A stretch of 64,000 nt of DNA from Hyposmocoma kahamanoa (taxonomy: Eukaryota; Arthropoda; Insecta; Lepidoptera; Cosmopterigidae). Every line of letters begins with the position of its first letter. The stretch's first letter is position 1. A program made the position numbers and the translations under genes. The stretch covers positions 3,059,185 through 3,123,184 of the forward strand of contig NW_020653200.1 in the NCBI RefSeq assembly GCF_003589595.1, given 5' to 3'. Positions 55,024 to 64,000 of the stretch are shown here, piece by piece. The notes beneath the pieces were generated by a model. That model was not told the DNA's origin and searched no databases. It saw only the letters and a program-made list of their open reading frames with translations.

Positions 55024-55273
55024 CTGCAAATATCAAAATGGAATAAATACTAGTAAGCAAATAATACAAAATTTGATGAAATTATGTATAACACATGTCT
55101 CTGAAACAAATTATAATTATTATTGTTTTTATTTCCTTTATGGCCGCCACTAGGCCTCCGGCTTGTGCCAGTGACAGTTTTATAAGGCGCACGACTTGTT
55201 CGTCCCGTCACTTGATGATATTATTGATATATTGATATATTGATTGATATTACATAAAAAAAAATTATGGCGA

Positions 55274-55622
55274 TCATCCCCAGTGTCAATAGAGGTGGAA
55301 AAAATGTTAGAGGATGGAAAATAGTAAATAGTAAGAAAAAAATAAAGGAATGAAATATCAATTTGTCGTCAGTCGTATATGCAACATTATATAATGCGAA
55401 TTACTATTTCTTTTTTTTTTGTAAAGTTTAACTGGATTAATAAGAGCCAAGTTCGACTTAACAAGTTCCAAAGAAATGTCATAAAGCAAGGTACACAGAT
55501 AAGTGGAATATTTAATAATGCGAAGTCTTTCAGTCAGACAGGATGTGAACACGTTCATTACCTGTGATGCCCCAGCATCCAAACCTTAGAGGATGGAACC
55601 TTTTTTTCCATTCTGGGGATGA
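55274..55622. mobile_element. Possible short MITE
   Basis: Inverted 10-bp ends TCATCCCCAG (55274-55283) and CTGGGGATGA (55613-55622), each followed inward by AGAGGATGGAA or TAGAGGATGGAA. No target duplication seen. Confidence 0.35.
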
Positions 55623-55781
55623 AACAACCACACACTCCGCAGGAATTTTGACGTTAACGCTGCACATGCTCTGCACAGATAATGTATTCATCCGATTTGT
55701 TCTCTGATGCGAAACACATTATTGTACCTAAGCGCATTATATAGCAACTTCAGAGTAAGATGATGAACGCCCCACCGGCAG

Positions 55782-55984
55782 GGCTAAAAAGGCCTTGGCA
55801 GAATCGTAATATGATTAATTGACAATTCATGTTATGAATTTCTTACTATCCATACAATGCAATTCATCGATTTGACATTTGACTGCGAAATATATGAATT
55901 TCGTTTGTCTTGTTTGAAAATTCATAATACGAAAATGTCAATTAATCATAATATTATGATTCTGCCAATGTGACCTTTTTAGCC
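55782..55984. mobile_element. 203-bp MITE with about 40-bp TIRs
   Basis: Ends GGCTAAAAAGG and CCTTTTTAGCC, continuing inward as TTGGCAGAATCGTAATATG and ATTAATTGACA in inverted form. AT-rich and foldable. No frame. Confidence 0.75.
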
Positions 55985-56939
55985 TTGCAGACTATTTCTT
56001 TTCACACTTTGCTACAATACTAGTATACTCATAATCAAGAATCACTATCTACTAAAACGCTATTGGACTTTCCAGGTTTTGGGATATTATTGCATAAAAA
56101 CCATGTTTGAAGGTGAATTTAGGAATTCTTAAAAAAAAATAGTCAATTCGTGCCCAGCCAGCCTGATTAAAAGACGACGTCAAACAAATACATATTAAGA
56201 CCTGAAGTATAAAGAAGATCACTCGTGTATTGTAACATTTCTACAGAACCAAGGAAGATTCTGGTTTCTAGATTTACGTATATTGTAAAGTATTACACTG
56301 CAGACGGAGCCATGCGGTAGGGGTGAATTTAGACAACTTGAGGCGTCTGCTAGATGCTGATGTATTGATTGGGTTTGATCTAATTACTCTCCTAAATTAA
56401 TCCCGATGGATTTTAGGGCGACGACGTTGACCCTCATAAACTAAATATTTGTTATTTACAAGAATGGCGATAGCATCAACGTCGTTCAACAATGCCAATC
56501 ATTTTATAACAAAATATGTGTTTTTAAGGGCCTTTTAAGGGTGTACCGTAAAGACGAAATACAACGCGGCGTTCCATGAAATGATATTAGATTTAAAAGA
56601 AAAGACCACAAAATTTGCTCTAGCCTTTGTGTTCAAAGTTTAAACTTAATTAAACCAGGAATTTTCAACAGGTACGGTTTTTTTACTTTTTTTTTTGCTT
56701 TTATTTTTGTGTTTTAAGTGAACATTATGGGTTGGTATTATATTAAAAATTAATTCTAAAAAGAATATCTTACCGTGGCTTCTAAATGTCAAATGTAGTT
56801 TTAAAGATATATGGAAATGAAATTTTGTTTGATCACCAAAATTGAACATCGTCACCAAAATTAGTACATTGGAGAAAAAGAACACGAATTAAATCAGAAA
56901 TAATCTTTGATAGCCATATAAACCAGGATCTTAGATGTT
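55985..56939. other. No gene recognised
   Basis: AT-rich spacer with no supported feature. Confidence 0.4.
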
Positions 56940-58008
56940 GAGTCTCATACGGCTAATTGCTTGGGCCTTCTGCTAACAACTGATCCAGAGCGATACTCTG
57001 TGATAATGTTGCCCCACTGGGTACTTCCGACCATTGTCTGGTGAAAACTGTATCCCACCCGATCAGAACTTTAGTGGTAAGAGACGGGTGTGGTGATACA
57101 GATTAGCAGATTGAACGAAATGCGCCATTTCTGTTCTTCATATTCCTGGAAGGCTTGCTTTTCTTCAGGAGACTCGTCGAGCTGTGCTGTTGCTGTAGTC
57201 GAAGTGTTGCGTTTGGGTATGGAGTATTACATACTTACCATACTCTGAGGTACCCAATGGTCCCCAAGCCATGCTTGTGCGCTGACTGTAGCCGTGCTGA
57301 AGCACAAAAACAAGCTTGGGCAGATGCTCGACTACGCTAAGCTCCCAGTACTCGGAATCTGAAGAATGCTTTTAATAAGGCCGCCAAGAAGTGCAAAAAC
57401 CTGTTACGTAGGGCTAAGTTCGACCATGTACGCTGCATAGCGTGCAGCAGGTAGCTATTCCTTTTGGCCCCTAGCCAAAGCGGTCGAAACTAACTTCTGT
57501 CGCCCATCATTACTACCCCGGCTGAAGCCGGACGGCTCGCTGGCTCTTAATGCGGAAGAGAAGGCGAATCTTTTTACCTCACTCTTTGCAGAGAGTTCGC
57601 GTCTGGATGCCGCAGGGAACCTACCGCCTACCTTACCTCAGGCTGGCTGCACTATGGCACCAGTTCGCATACGCCAAAAAGAGGTACTTAGATCTCTGCG
57701 GAGTCTAGGCGTGAGCCAGATGGAATTCCAGCAATAGACCTACGTAATTATGCGCCTGAATTGTCTCCTGTTTTCACACGACTGTATCGCCTCTCATTAG
57801 AGACTGATGTAGTTCCCAGGTCGTGGAAGCTTGCGCAAGTGCAACCTGTGCCGAAAAAAGGAAACAGAGCTGACCCTGTCAACTATACACCTATGTCAGT
57901 CACTTCCATTCTATGCAAGACTATGGAAGTTGTATTCAACATCAGTCTCCTGTCGTGCCCCCTTAGTATTTTCCAAAACGGTATCCGGCGAGGGCGATCT
58001 ACTTCTGT

Positions 58009-58112
58009 ATGCCTGTCACATATAGAGCAAGGCTATAGAAAAGCAACATTTTTTGGACATATGCCTGTCACATATAGAGCAAGGCTATAGAAAAGCAACA
58101 TTTTTTGGACAT
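58009..58112 (+). repeat. 52-bp perfect tandem duplication in the RT remnant
   Basis: ATGCCTGTCACATATAGAGC...ATTTTTTGGACAT at 58009-58060 and identically at 58061-58112. A duplication after the element died, since it breaks the RT frame. Confidence 0.97.
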
Positions 58113-58177
58113 TGGACATTTCTAAAGCCTTTGACAGGATCTGGCACGCAAGCCTTTTAAGCAAGCTTCCCTCATAT

Positions 58178-59217
58178 CCCTTTCGAAGCGTGCCATACAC
58201 GATGGATTGGTTTATAAGAATAATTTTCCAAAAGAATCTCTCCTAATATCTGAACGGGGCCTTCGTCACACGATTGCGCGTTAGACGATCTTTTACTTTG
58301 CGTTTAAAATTAGTGCATCGACTAGTCGCCTTACAAGCATCAATACATCAGTTCGGACGGATTTTAGGGGACCCACCTTTTTGGATCGTGAGTATCTGAT
58401 TTATGCTTTTTCGTTTGGAATACTGTTTTTTAATACCTAGACGCGATGATACATTAAATATTTAATGTGATTAAGTCAAAAACAACATGCTAATAAGTAT
58501 CTAGCTTGCAAAAAATATATTGACGATTTTTTGCAACACACGACTGGCGCCCAAGTACAACCTATGTGCTTACTTTTTTCATGCTTTTTTCGGTTTTTTC
58601 AGCATGACACATAAATTATTAGATTAAGAAATAGAAGTTTGTTATAGGAATCCTATAACGGGGGCAAATATAAAGACGATTTCGACACCTGAAACTAAAA
58701 CTCCCAGGAACGTCGTGATGCTCATGCGTGCTCATCCTCAAAATCGGAAGACGAGTCTGTTGATGACGTATCTCTAATTACCCACCGATGGAAGAAGAAG
58801 AAGCGTCGATACCAGGGGATTCTTTCCCTAATGTAAATTCGGTAGGAACACCCACTCAAGGATTTGAGAAATATTTTACACCAGACGATACGGTGACACT
58901 TTTTATGATAAAAAGTACTATTACTATAGGTACATTTTAAGACTTTTTGTTGATTTTGCATATAAGAAATGATCTTAAGATTTTATTCACCAAGTAACAT
59001 ATTAAAGGCCCATCTAAATACAATCGTATTCGTACACAATTGTGCCCCTATTATAAAGGGTCGAAGTTAATACAATTGTGCAGGTCAAAATTTTCCAAGA
59101 TGGCGGGCGGAAAATGGAAAATTGACTCAAATTCGTCATCTACAGGTCAAGTTCAGGTAGATATAAGTTTTTTTTTCGGAGAAATTCCAAGTAGTTTCGG
59201 AGCCGATCCGAACGAGT
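58178..59217. mobile_element. About 1.04-kb insertion inside the RT remnant
   Basis: The RT frame stops at KLPSY (CCCTCATAT, to 58177) and resumes at YGSSTDLCNW (TATGGG from 59218). TAT is present at both borders, as a short target duplication would leave. No inverted ends are evident. Inside, SEDESVDDVSLITHRWKKKK and TPTQGFEKYFTPDDTV (about 58745-58910) loosely recall the N-terminus of piggyBac-type transposases; this is weak. Confidence 0.55.
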
Positions 59218-60533
59218 TATGGGTCTTCTACTGACCTTTGCAATTGGATCTCGGATTTCTTAAGGAAACATTCGATTCGAGTGGTCTTAGAAGGCTACTC
59301 TTCCGAACATCGGGCGATTGATGCCAGAGTTCCTCAGAGTTCCGTGCTGTCTGCAACTCTCTATCTGCTGCATATCAATGATATGTTAATTTCAGGTGCC
59401 TTTGCGTCTGCTCACGACAGCTCAATTGTAGGTAGGTACTTGAACAACTCCATGGTTAGACGTTTGGATTTGACACTTAAGTCCTATTTTTGTGTAAAGT
59501 GTAAAGTCCTATTTTTCGAGATACGACAAGATCGCTTTCCGGCGTCGAATATATACCGATAGCCGACTGTCTTTAGCTACTTAGGATGTGTCCTAAGTCC
59601 TGTCCTCCAATTTGAACTTCGGCAAATACATAGAATCCATGGCCAAAAATGCATCCAGTAAGATTGGCATCCTTTCCAGAGTGAGGCGTTACTTCACACC
59701 GGGAAAGTTGCTTCAACTGTACCAAGCACAAACCCGTTCGTGTTCGGAGTAGTGCTGCCACCTATGGGATGGCTCTGCTCTGTCGATTAAAAATTTATAA
59801 ATTAAATGAACTTTAATTTGTTTTTCAACATTATTAATTTGTAGCCAACAACATGCCAACAACAGTGTTATTATGACAGAAAAAGCTACTTACTTTCTAA
59901 TTTTGGTGATAAGATACAATTTTGGTGAACACAGATAAATCACCAAAACTAGAAAATTAGCAAAAAGTTATTTATAAGACAAACTATTTAAGTTAAGGCA
60001 ATATTAACTATAGCTGAACAAAGGTACAAAAATCAACATTCAAAATGCTCACAACATTATTTGAAACCTTTTTTCTTTCCTCGGTAAAATGATCACAAAA
60101 ATTGTTCAGTTTTGGCCCCCATGTAACCAAGTATTAGTACTTACCTTTTTGGCGGGAAAAGCAGCACGATCACCGCACAACCGATCACACTACGTATCAG
60201 TGCGACCATGGAGGGAACGGGAGGTAGTGATCGAAAAGTTCTCCGAAGCTTACAGTATTTGCTAGTGAGCATTTAAAATTGTTCACAAAAATTAGGCTCC
60301 TCTCTCGGACGATTGTACTTGATACGATATTACTTTATATTAAACCATTTATTAAACCGTTTAATTAATCATTTATTTAATTGCAGACAGTAACATTCAC
60401 TGAGAATACGGGTGTACCACTATTTTTCAAAATATGGTTCGATTTTTTTTTCAATCACGAAAACAAGTTTCAGACAAAGGTTGTGGACGCGTCACCAAAA
60501 TTAGAAATCAGGATTTAAAAAAATTATAAATAT

Positions 60534-60770
60534 ACTGCCTCCGTGGCCGAACGGTTACCATGCCGGACTGCCACGCAGAGGTCCCCGGATCGATTCCTGG
60601 GCCGGCAGAAATAGTTGTATGCCTACAATTACTTCTCTCGTGAGTTTGGGTGTAATTTGTGGTTGACTATGTATGTGTCCATGGCACCCGCGACACAGGG
60701 TTTCCCTAGTGCGGGGCTATGTGGAGTGTGCGCGTTATTAATTTATTTATTATTACTGTAACGTCGACGT
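60534..60770 (+). mobile_element. tRNA-derived SINE, copy 6
   Basis: CTGCCTCCGTGGCCGAACGG, then CCGGACTGCCACGCAGAGG, B-box ATCGATTCC with one change, full body, and a TTATTAATTTATTTATTATT tail. Near full length. Confidence 0.9.
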
Positions 60771-60980
60771 AGAAATTTTTCTTTAGTGGCTCCAGGTGAA
60801 GATTTAGGTATACTTACTTGACTACAAAAAATATTACATATCTATTTTGGCAATTCGTAATACGACTTTCGACCACGCCGCGCAAAAATCACAGCTGGGA
60901 AAATCACTCAAATTACGTATTTTTTTAAAACATCGCCTTTCTTTACACAAGGTCAGTATGGGTAAGTGTAGGCTAGGGAG

Positions 60981-61560
60981 CAGTGTTGGGCAAAATTTAA
61001 TTGTTCTGGCAATTAAAGATTGACAATTGATTAATTGTCAATTGCGAAACAGCAATTAACGATTGATCAATTGTTAGTTGCGAGAACCGCAATTAACAAT
61101 TAATCAATTGTTAATTGCGGTTCTCGCAACTAACAATTGATCAATCGTTAATCGCAAATATCTACAATTAACGATTAATCAATTTTCAATGTTTTTGATT
61201 AACAATTAACAATTAAAACTGACAATTATGATAAATTTATAGGGCATATGGAGGTGAGTTCGGGCGTTGGTTGTGGGGGCCTGTTGGGGGCCATCTGGGG
61301 GCAGGTTAGGGGGCCGGTTGGGGGCCCGGTTGTGGGCCCGGTTGGAGGCCCGTTTGGGGGCCCGGTTGTGGGCCCGGTTGGGGGCCGGTTGGGGGCCCCG
61401 GTTGGGGGCCCCGGTTGAAGGCCCCGGTTGGAGGCCCCGGTTGGGGGCCCCGGTTGGGGGGCCGGTTGGGGGGGCCAACCGGGGCCCCCAACCGCCGGAA
61501 TTGATTTTTTAATCTAATTGAATTATTGATTGAAATTTTATTGATTAACGCCCAACACTG
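60981..61560. mobile_element. hAT-type non-autonomous element, 580 bp
   Basis: Perfect 11-bp ends CAGTGTTGGGC / GCCCAACACTG with the CA-start usual for hAT, and exact 8-bp direct repeats CTAGGGAG (60973-60980 and 61561-61568). The interior is an AATTGATCAATTGTTAATTG-type palindromic region (centre about 61103) followed by a GC-rich minisatellite (61266-61497). No transposase. Confidence 0.92.
61266..61497. repeat. GC-rich minisatellite (GGTTGGGGGCCCC-like)
   Basis: About 17 irregular 12-15-bp units such as CGGTTGGGGGCC in a strongly AT-rich setting, closing with an inverted CCAACCGGGGCCCCCAACCG. G-runs of 4-7 suit G-quadruplex folding. The apparent Gly-Pro-Gln-rich frames are a by-product. 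Confidence 0.9.
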
Positions 61561-61925
61561 CTAGGGAGTAAGAGTGGCTGCTCTTTGTATCATGAAAAAT
61601 AATTGACCATCTGTTAGTGTAATTAAAAGTACTACTGATTCACACTTTCAAAACTATATAGTTCTGTTAGGTACTTTCATAGCTATCGTCATTTTGAAAT
61701 CTGTCACTTTTTTAAATACGAATCTCAATTCACATGTGGCATTTTAATGTACACAAATGTTGGTGATTTCGACGAGGGCGGGTATTTTGTATAGGCAAGT
61801 TCTTTTTTTAGTTGTTAAACTTAATATTACTATTTCACTTGGATTGTTAAAAATAAGAGTTCTGTGCATTTGAAAAGCATAACCATAAAATTAGGTGATC
61901 GGAGAAGTGTGTCTACTTGTGCGTC

Positions 61926-63607
61926 TATGTGTCACACTTGCCCCAAGTCAGAGGTGGTAAACATTAATTTATTATTTTAGTAATTACCGATGATTAGTTT
62001 AAAACAATATTGTTTGGATAAAATTACTGATAATATTTGAGACTAGCGTTCCAAGTAAGAAGAGAATAGTCAGAAAGTGTCGCTGTGACTAAATCTCGTT
62101 TTAACTTTAGTGCATGTTGTACGGTGAACGGAATACAGAGAACTATTGCCATGTCAGTTGTATTTTTTTATTTAAACGGATACCAGAGACTTTTTTATAA
62201 CTCATAACTTTTTTTTCTTACATGCTTAAAACAACCTATGTAAGTAATACAGGTGACAAATTATTGTTTGTTATACTTAGGTACCATAATCTTTGCATTT
62301 TACAATGATAATAACGTTGATTGGTGTACCTGTAATCTGCGTCGCTATTTAAAATGAGCACAACAAGCAAAATAAATGTTTCTTCATCCATATCCATTGT
62401 GATACTAACGGAACACTTGGGAATGAAAGCACCGAACTGTCACCAGTATCCAGTATCTTCCCGTGTTGATGTTTGTCAGTAAACAAAAATGTATGTTTAC
62501 GCAGCGTCAGACGTTTGCAGTGCCACTCAAAGCTTTAAATCGTTAAAATCTGAGCCACTCTGTTACCCCAAGATATAAAGTTGACAACTCCAATGTACCT
62601 ACAGGTACATTGTAATTTCACCAGCAGCTTTCAAAACCGGAACGAAGGAATGCTCTCATTACTGTTTGGCTGCAGAAGAACCTCTACTGTTATTAAATAG
62701 TATGTAAGGAAGAGCCCTTCTTCGCCCAGCTGAGATCTGCTCCATTGACTGTGTCGAAACTTGGCCAGTTTACATGTTTATTAAGAAAAACATGTAAGAT
62801 GAGTATGGCTAAGCGTGACATACTTTTTACGAAGTTTATTTTGAATATCAAAATTAAGCCATTTAAGCTTGAGTTTTCAAAATTTTTCTGAAGGCAATAT
62901 TTAATAAGGTTCATAATTGGCTGTAAGTAACATGCTTTATAAGATTTAAACATTAACAATTCATTATTATGGTCTAATACTGAAAGCATTACTCTAGACA
63001 CACTTCCCCGACGAACCGAGACAAGCGTGACTACATCGCTAATACACGACAGATTACTATTTTTTTATTGTAAAATGCAAAAATTATGTTACCTAAGTAC
63101 AACAAGCAACAATTTGTCACCTATATTACTTATATAGGTTGTTTTAAGCATTTAAGAAAAAAAGTTATGAGCTAATTGCGTCATACTTACTGTGCTTCAG
63201 TTAGAGGTGGAAAATCTTTTACAAGAAAATTAAAAAGCCGCTTTATTGGTGCTTAGAACAAAATGTAATAAAAGATTCTTGACCTGGTTTACACTCATCA
63301 AAAGGGGTGATGAGATTATTCTCTTTCCCTCTGATTTAAAAAAGTCCTGGCTATCCGTTTAAATAAAAAATACAACTGACATGGCAATAGTTCTCTGTAT
63401 TCCGTTCGCCGTACAACATGCTCTAAAGTGAAAACGAGATTTAGTTAGTGACACTTTCTGACTATTCTCATCTTACTTGAAACGCTAGTCTCAAATATTA
63501 TCACTAATTTTATCCAAAACAATATTGTTTTAAACTAATCATCGGTAATTACTAAAATAATAAATTAATGTTTACCACCTCTGACTTGGGGCAAGTATGA
63601 CACATAT
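61926..63607. mobile_element. Large inverted repeat, arms of about 380-540 bp
   Basis: Left arm 61926-62307 and right arm 63067-63607 are inverted copies at roughly 90 percent by eye, e.g. CAGAGGTGGTAAACATTAAT and ACTATTGCCATGTCAGTTGT. The right arm has an extra block of about 150 bp (63190-63345). The centre contains the repeat at 62512-62690. No transposase. A fold-back or long-TIR element is likely; target duplications were not identified. Confidence 0.75.
62512..62690 (+). repeat. Lepidopteran interspersed repeat, partial copy
   Basis: GCAGTGCCACTCAAAGC, AAGTTGACAACTCC, AATTTCACCAGCAGC and ATTACTGTTTGGCTGCAGAA. Same family as 1926-2660, lying between the arms of the large inverted repeat. 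Confidence 0.7.
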
Positions 63608-64000
63608 ACACACTAAAGGCCCATTTAAATGGAGAGAGTTTCTCGTCTCGAAGATACGATTATCGAAAGAATATAAAAAACTTTCCTCGTCTAAACATTT
63701 GCGATTATCGACCGTCCACGTGAGCGATAATCGCCTCACCTTTCAATATTGAACGTCTCCGTGTAAACAGAACTCGAAAGCAAAAATCGTATTTCGAGTT
63801 TCTGTGCCAGCTGTTTCTACCACGAGTGCAGTGCGCGAGGGTGTTTTGATTATCACTGCTTTTCTAAGACAAGAATTAATGAAACGAGAACGAAAAAAAA
63901 ATTTGGATTAAGAATAGTTATAAAATTTAAAAAAAAAAAAAATTTTTACAATGCAATGAACTTAATATTATCAGCAGTTCCAAATTTGAATGATTCTTGC
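63608..64000. other. No gene recognised
   Basis: Repeated CGATTATCG motifs (63657, 63703, 63725) in an otherwise ordinary stretch, then A/T-rich DNA to the window end. Confidence 0.4.

Larger units (their letters stand above)
56940..59795 (+). pseudogene. Non-LTR retrotransposon (endonuclease end plus RT), decayed and split
   Basis: Reads LLTTDPERYSVIMLPHWVLP and an SDHC-like stretch (end of the endonuclease domain), then PCLCADCSRAEAQKQAWADA, NAEEKANLFTSLFAESSRLD, YRLSLETDVVPRSWKLAQVQ with PVPKKGNRADPVNYTP (RT fingers) and LDISKAFDRIWHASLLSKLP (RT catalytic Asp). Past an insertion (58178-59217) it resumes LCNWISDFLRKHS, SSVLSATLYLLHINDM and a ruined YADD box (FASAHDSS). It ends with RVRRYFTPGKLLQLYQAQTR and CCHLWDGSA. 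There are many stops and shifts. The clade looks CR1/jockey-like, as for the piece at 4465-5010. Confidence 0.85.

Noticed and set aside
61206..61512. Gly/Pro/Gln-rich frames on both strands
   Set aside because: They are by-products of the GC-rich minisatellite inside a transposon and lack any start or splice context.
62693..63001. 102-residue minus-strand frame
   Set aside because: It lies between arms of an inverted repeat and resembles nothing recognisable; likely chance.

Overview
The window looks like AT-rich insect nuclear DNA, most likely from a moth or butterfly (Lepidoptera). Evidence: genes split by GT-AG introns, a trehalose-transporter-type MFS gene of the kind expanded in insects, and a dense load of repeats that are familiar from lepidopteran genomes. 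The repeats include tRNA-derived SINEs with TTA-repeat tails, the repeat beginning TTAACCGACTTCAAAAAAG, RTE and CR1/jockey-like non-LTR fragments, and many MITEs. There are no bacterial operons, no CRISPR array, no rRNA and no convincing free-standing tRNA gene. One 10-N assembly gap lies at 18613-18622.

Layout. 1-10069: no protein gene found; MITEs, one lepidopteran repeat split by a MITE, a CR1/jockey-like RT remnant, a SINE and an element combining terminal inverted repeats with a tRNA-like core. 10075-28514 (+): a complete 13-coding-exon gene for a 554-residue facilitated trehalose/sugar transporter (Tret1-like); all junctions keep frame. Its introns hold MITEs, a dead mariner, tandem repeats, SINE and RTE pieces. 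28515-36508: repeat-rich spacer with a non-LTR tail, a deleted Harbinger, TTAA-type MITEs and one possible exon coding for charged 10-residue repeats. 36561-55012 (-): a 9-coding-exon gene for a 603-residue coiled-coil protein with a Dpy-30 motif, possibly a cilium/sperm-tail scaffold. Its introns carry an apparently intact 1.5-kb Tc1 transposon (38257-39801), a 1.7-kb element with perfect 8-bp target duplication (43385-45066), and several non-LTR fragments. 55024-64000: no host gene found; an endonuclease-RT non-LTR pseudogene split by a 1-kb insertion, a SINE, a 580-bp hAT-type element carrying a GC-rich minisatellite, and a large inverted repeat.

The two host genes converge (tail to tail, about 8 kb apart) and there is no sign that they work together. 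I did not find a multi-gene novel system. The points most worth a second look are the uncharacterised Dpy-30 gene with its twice-repeated 18-residue module, the intact Tc1 element, the two 8-bp-duplication elements that carry tandem arrays, and the small family that puts a Pol III-like box inside a MITE.
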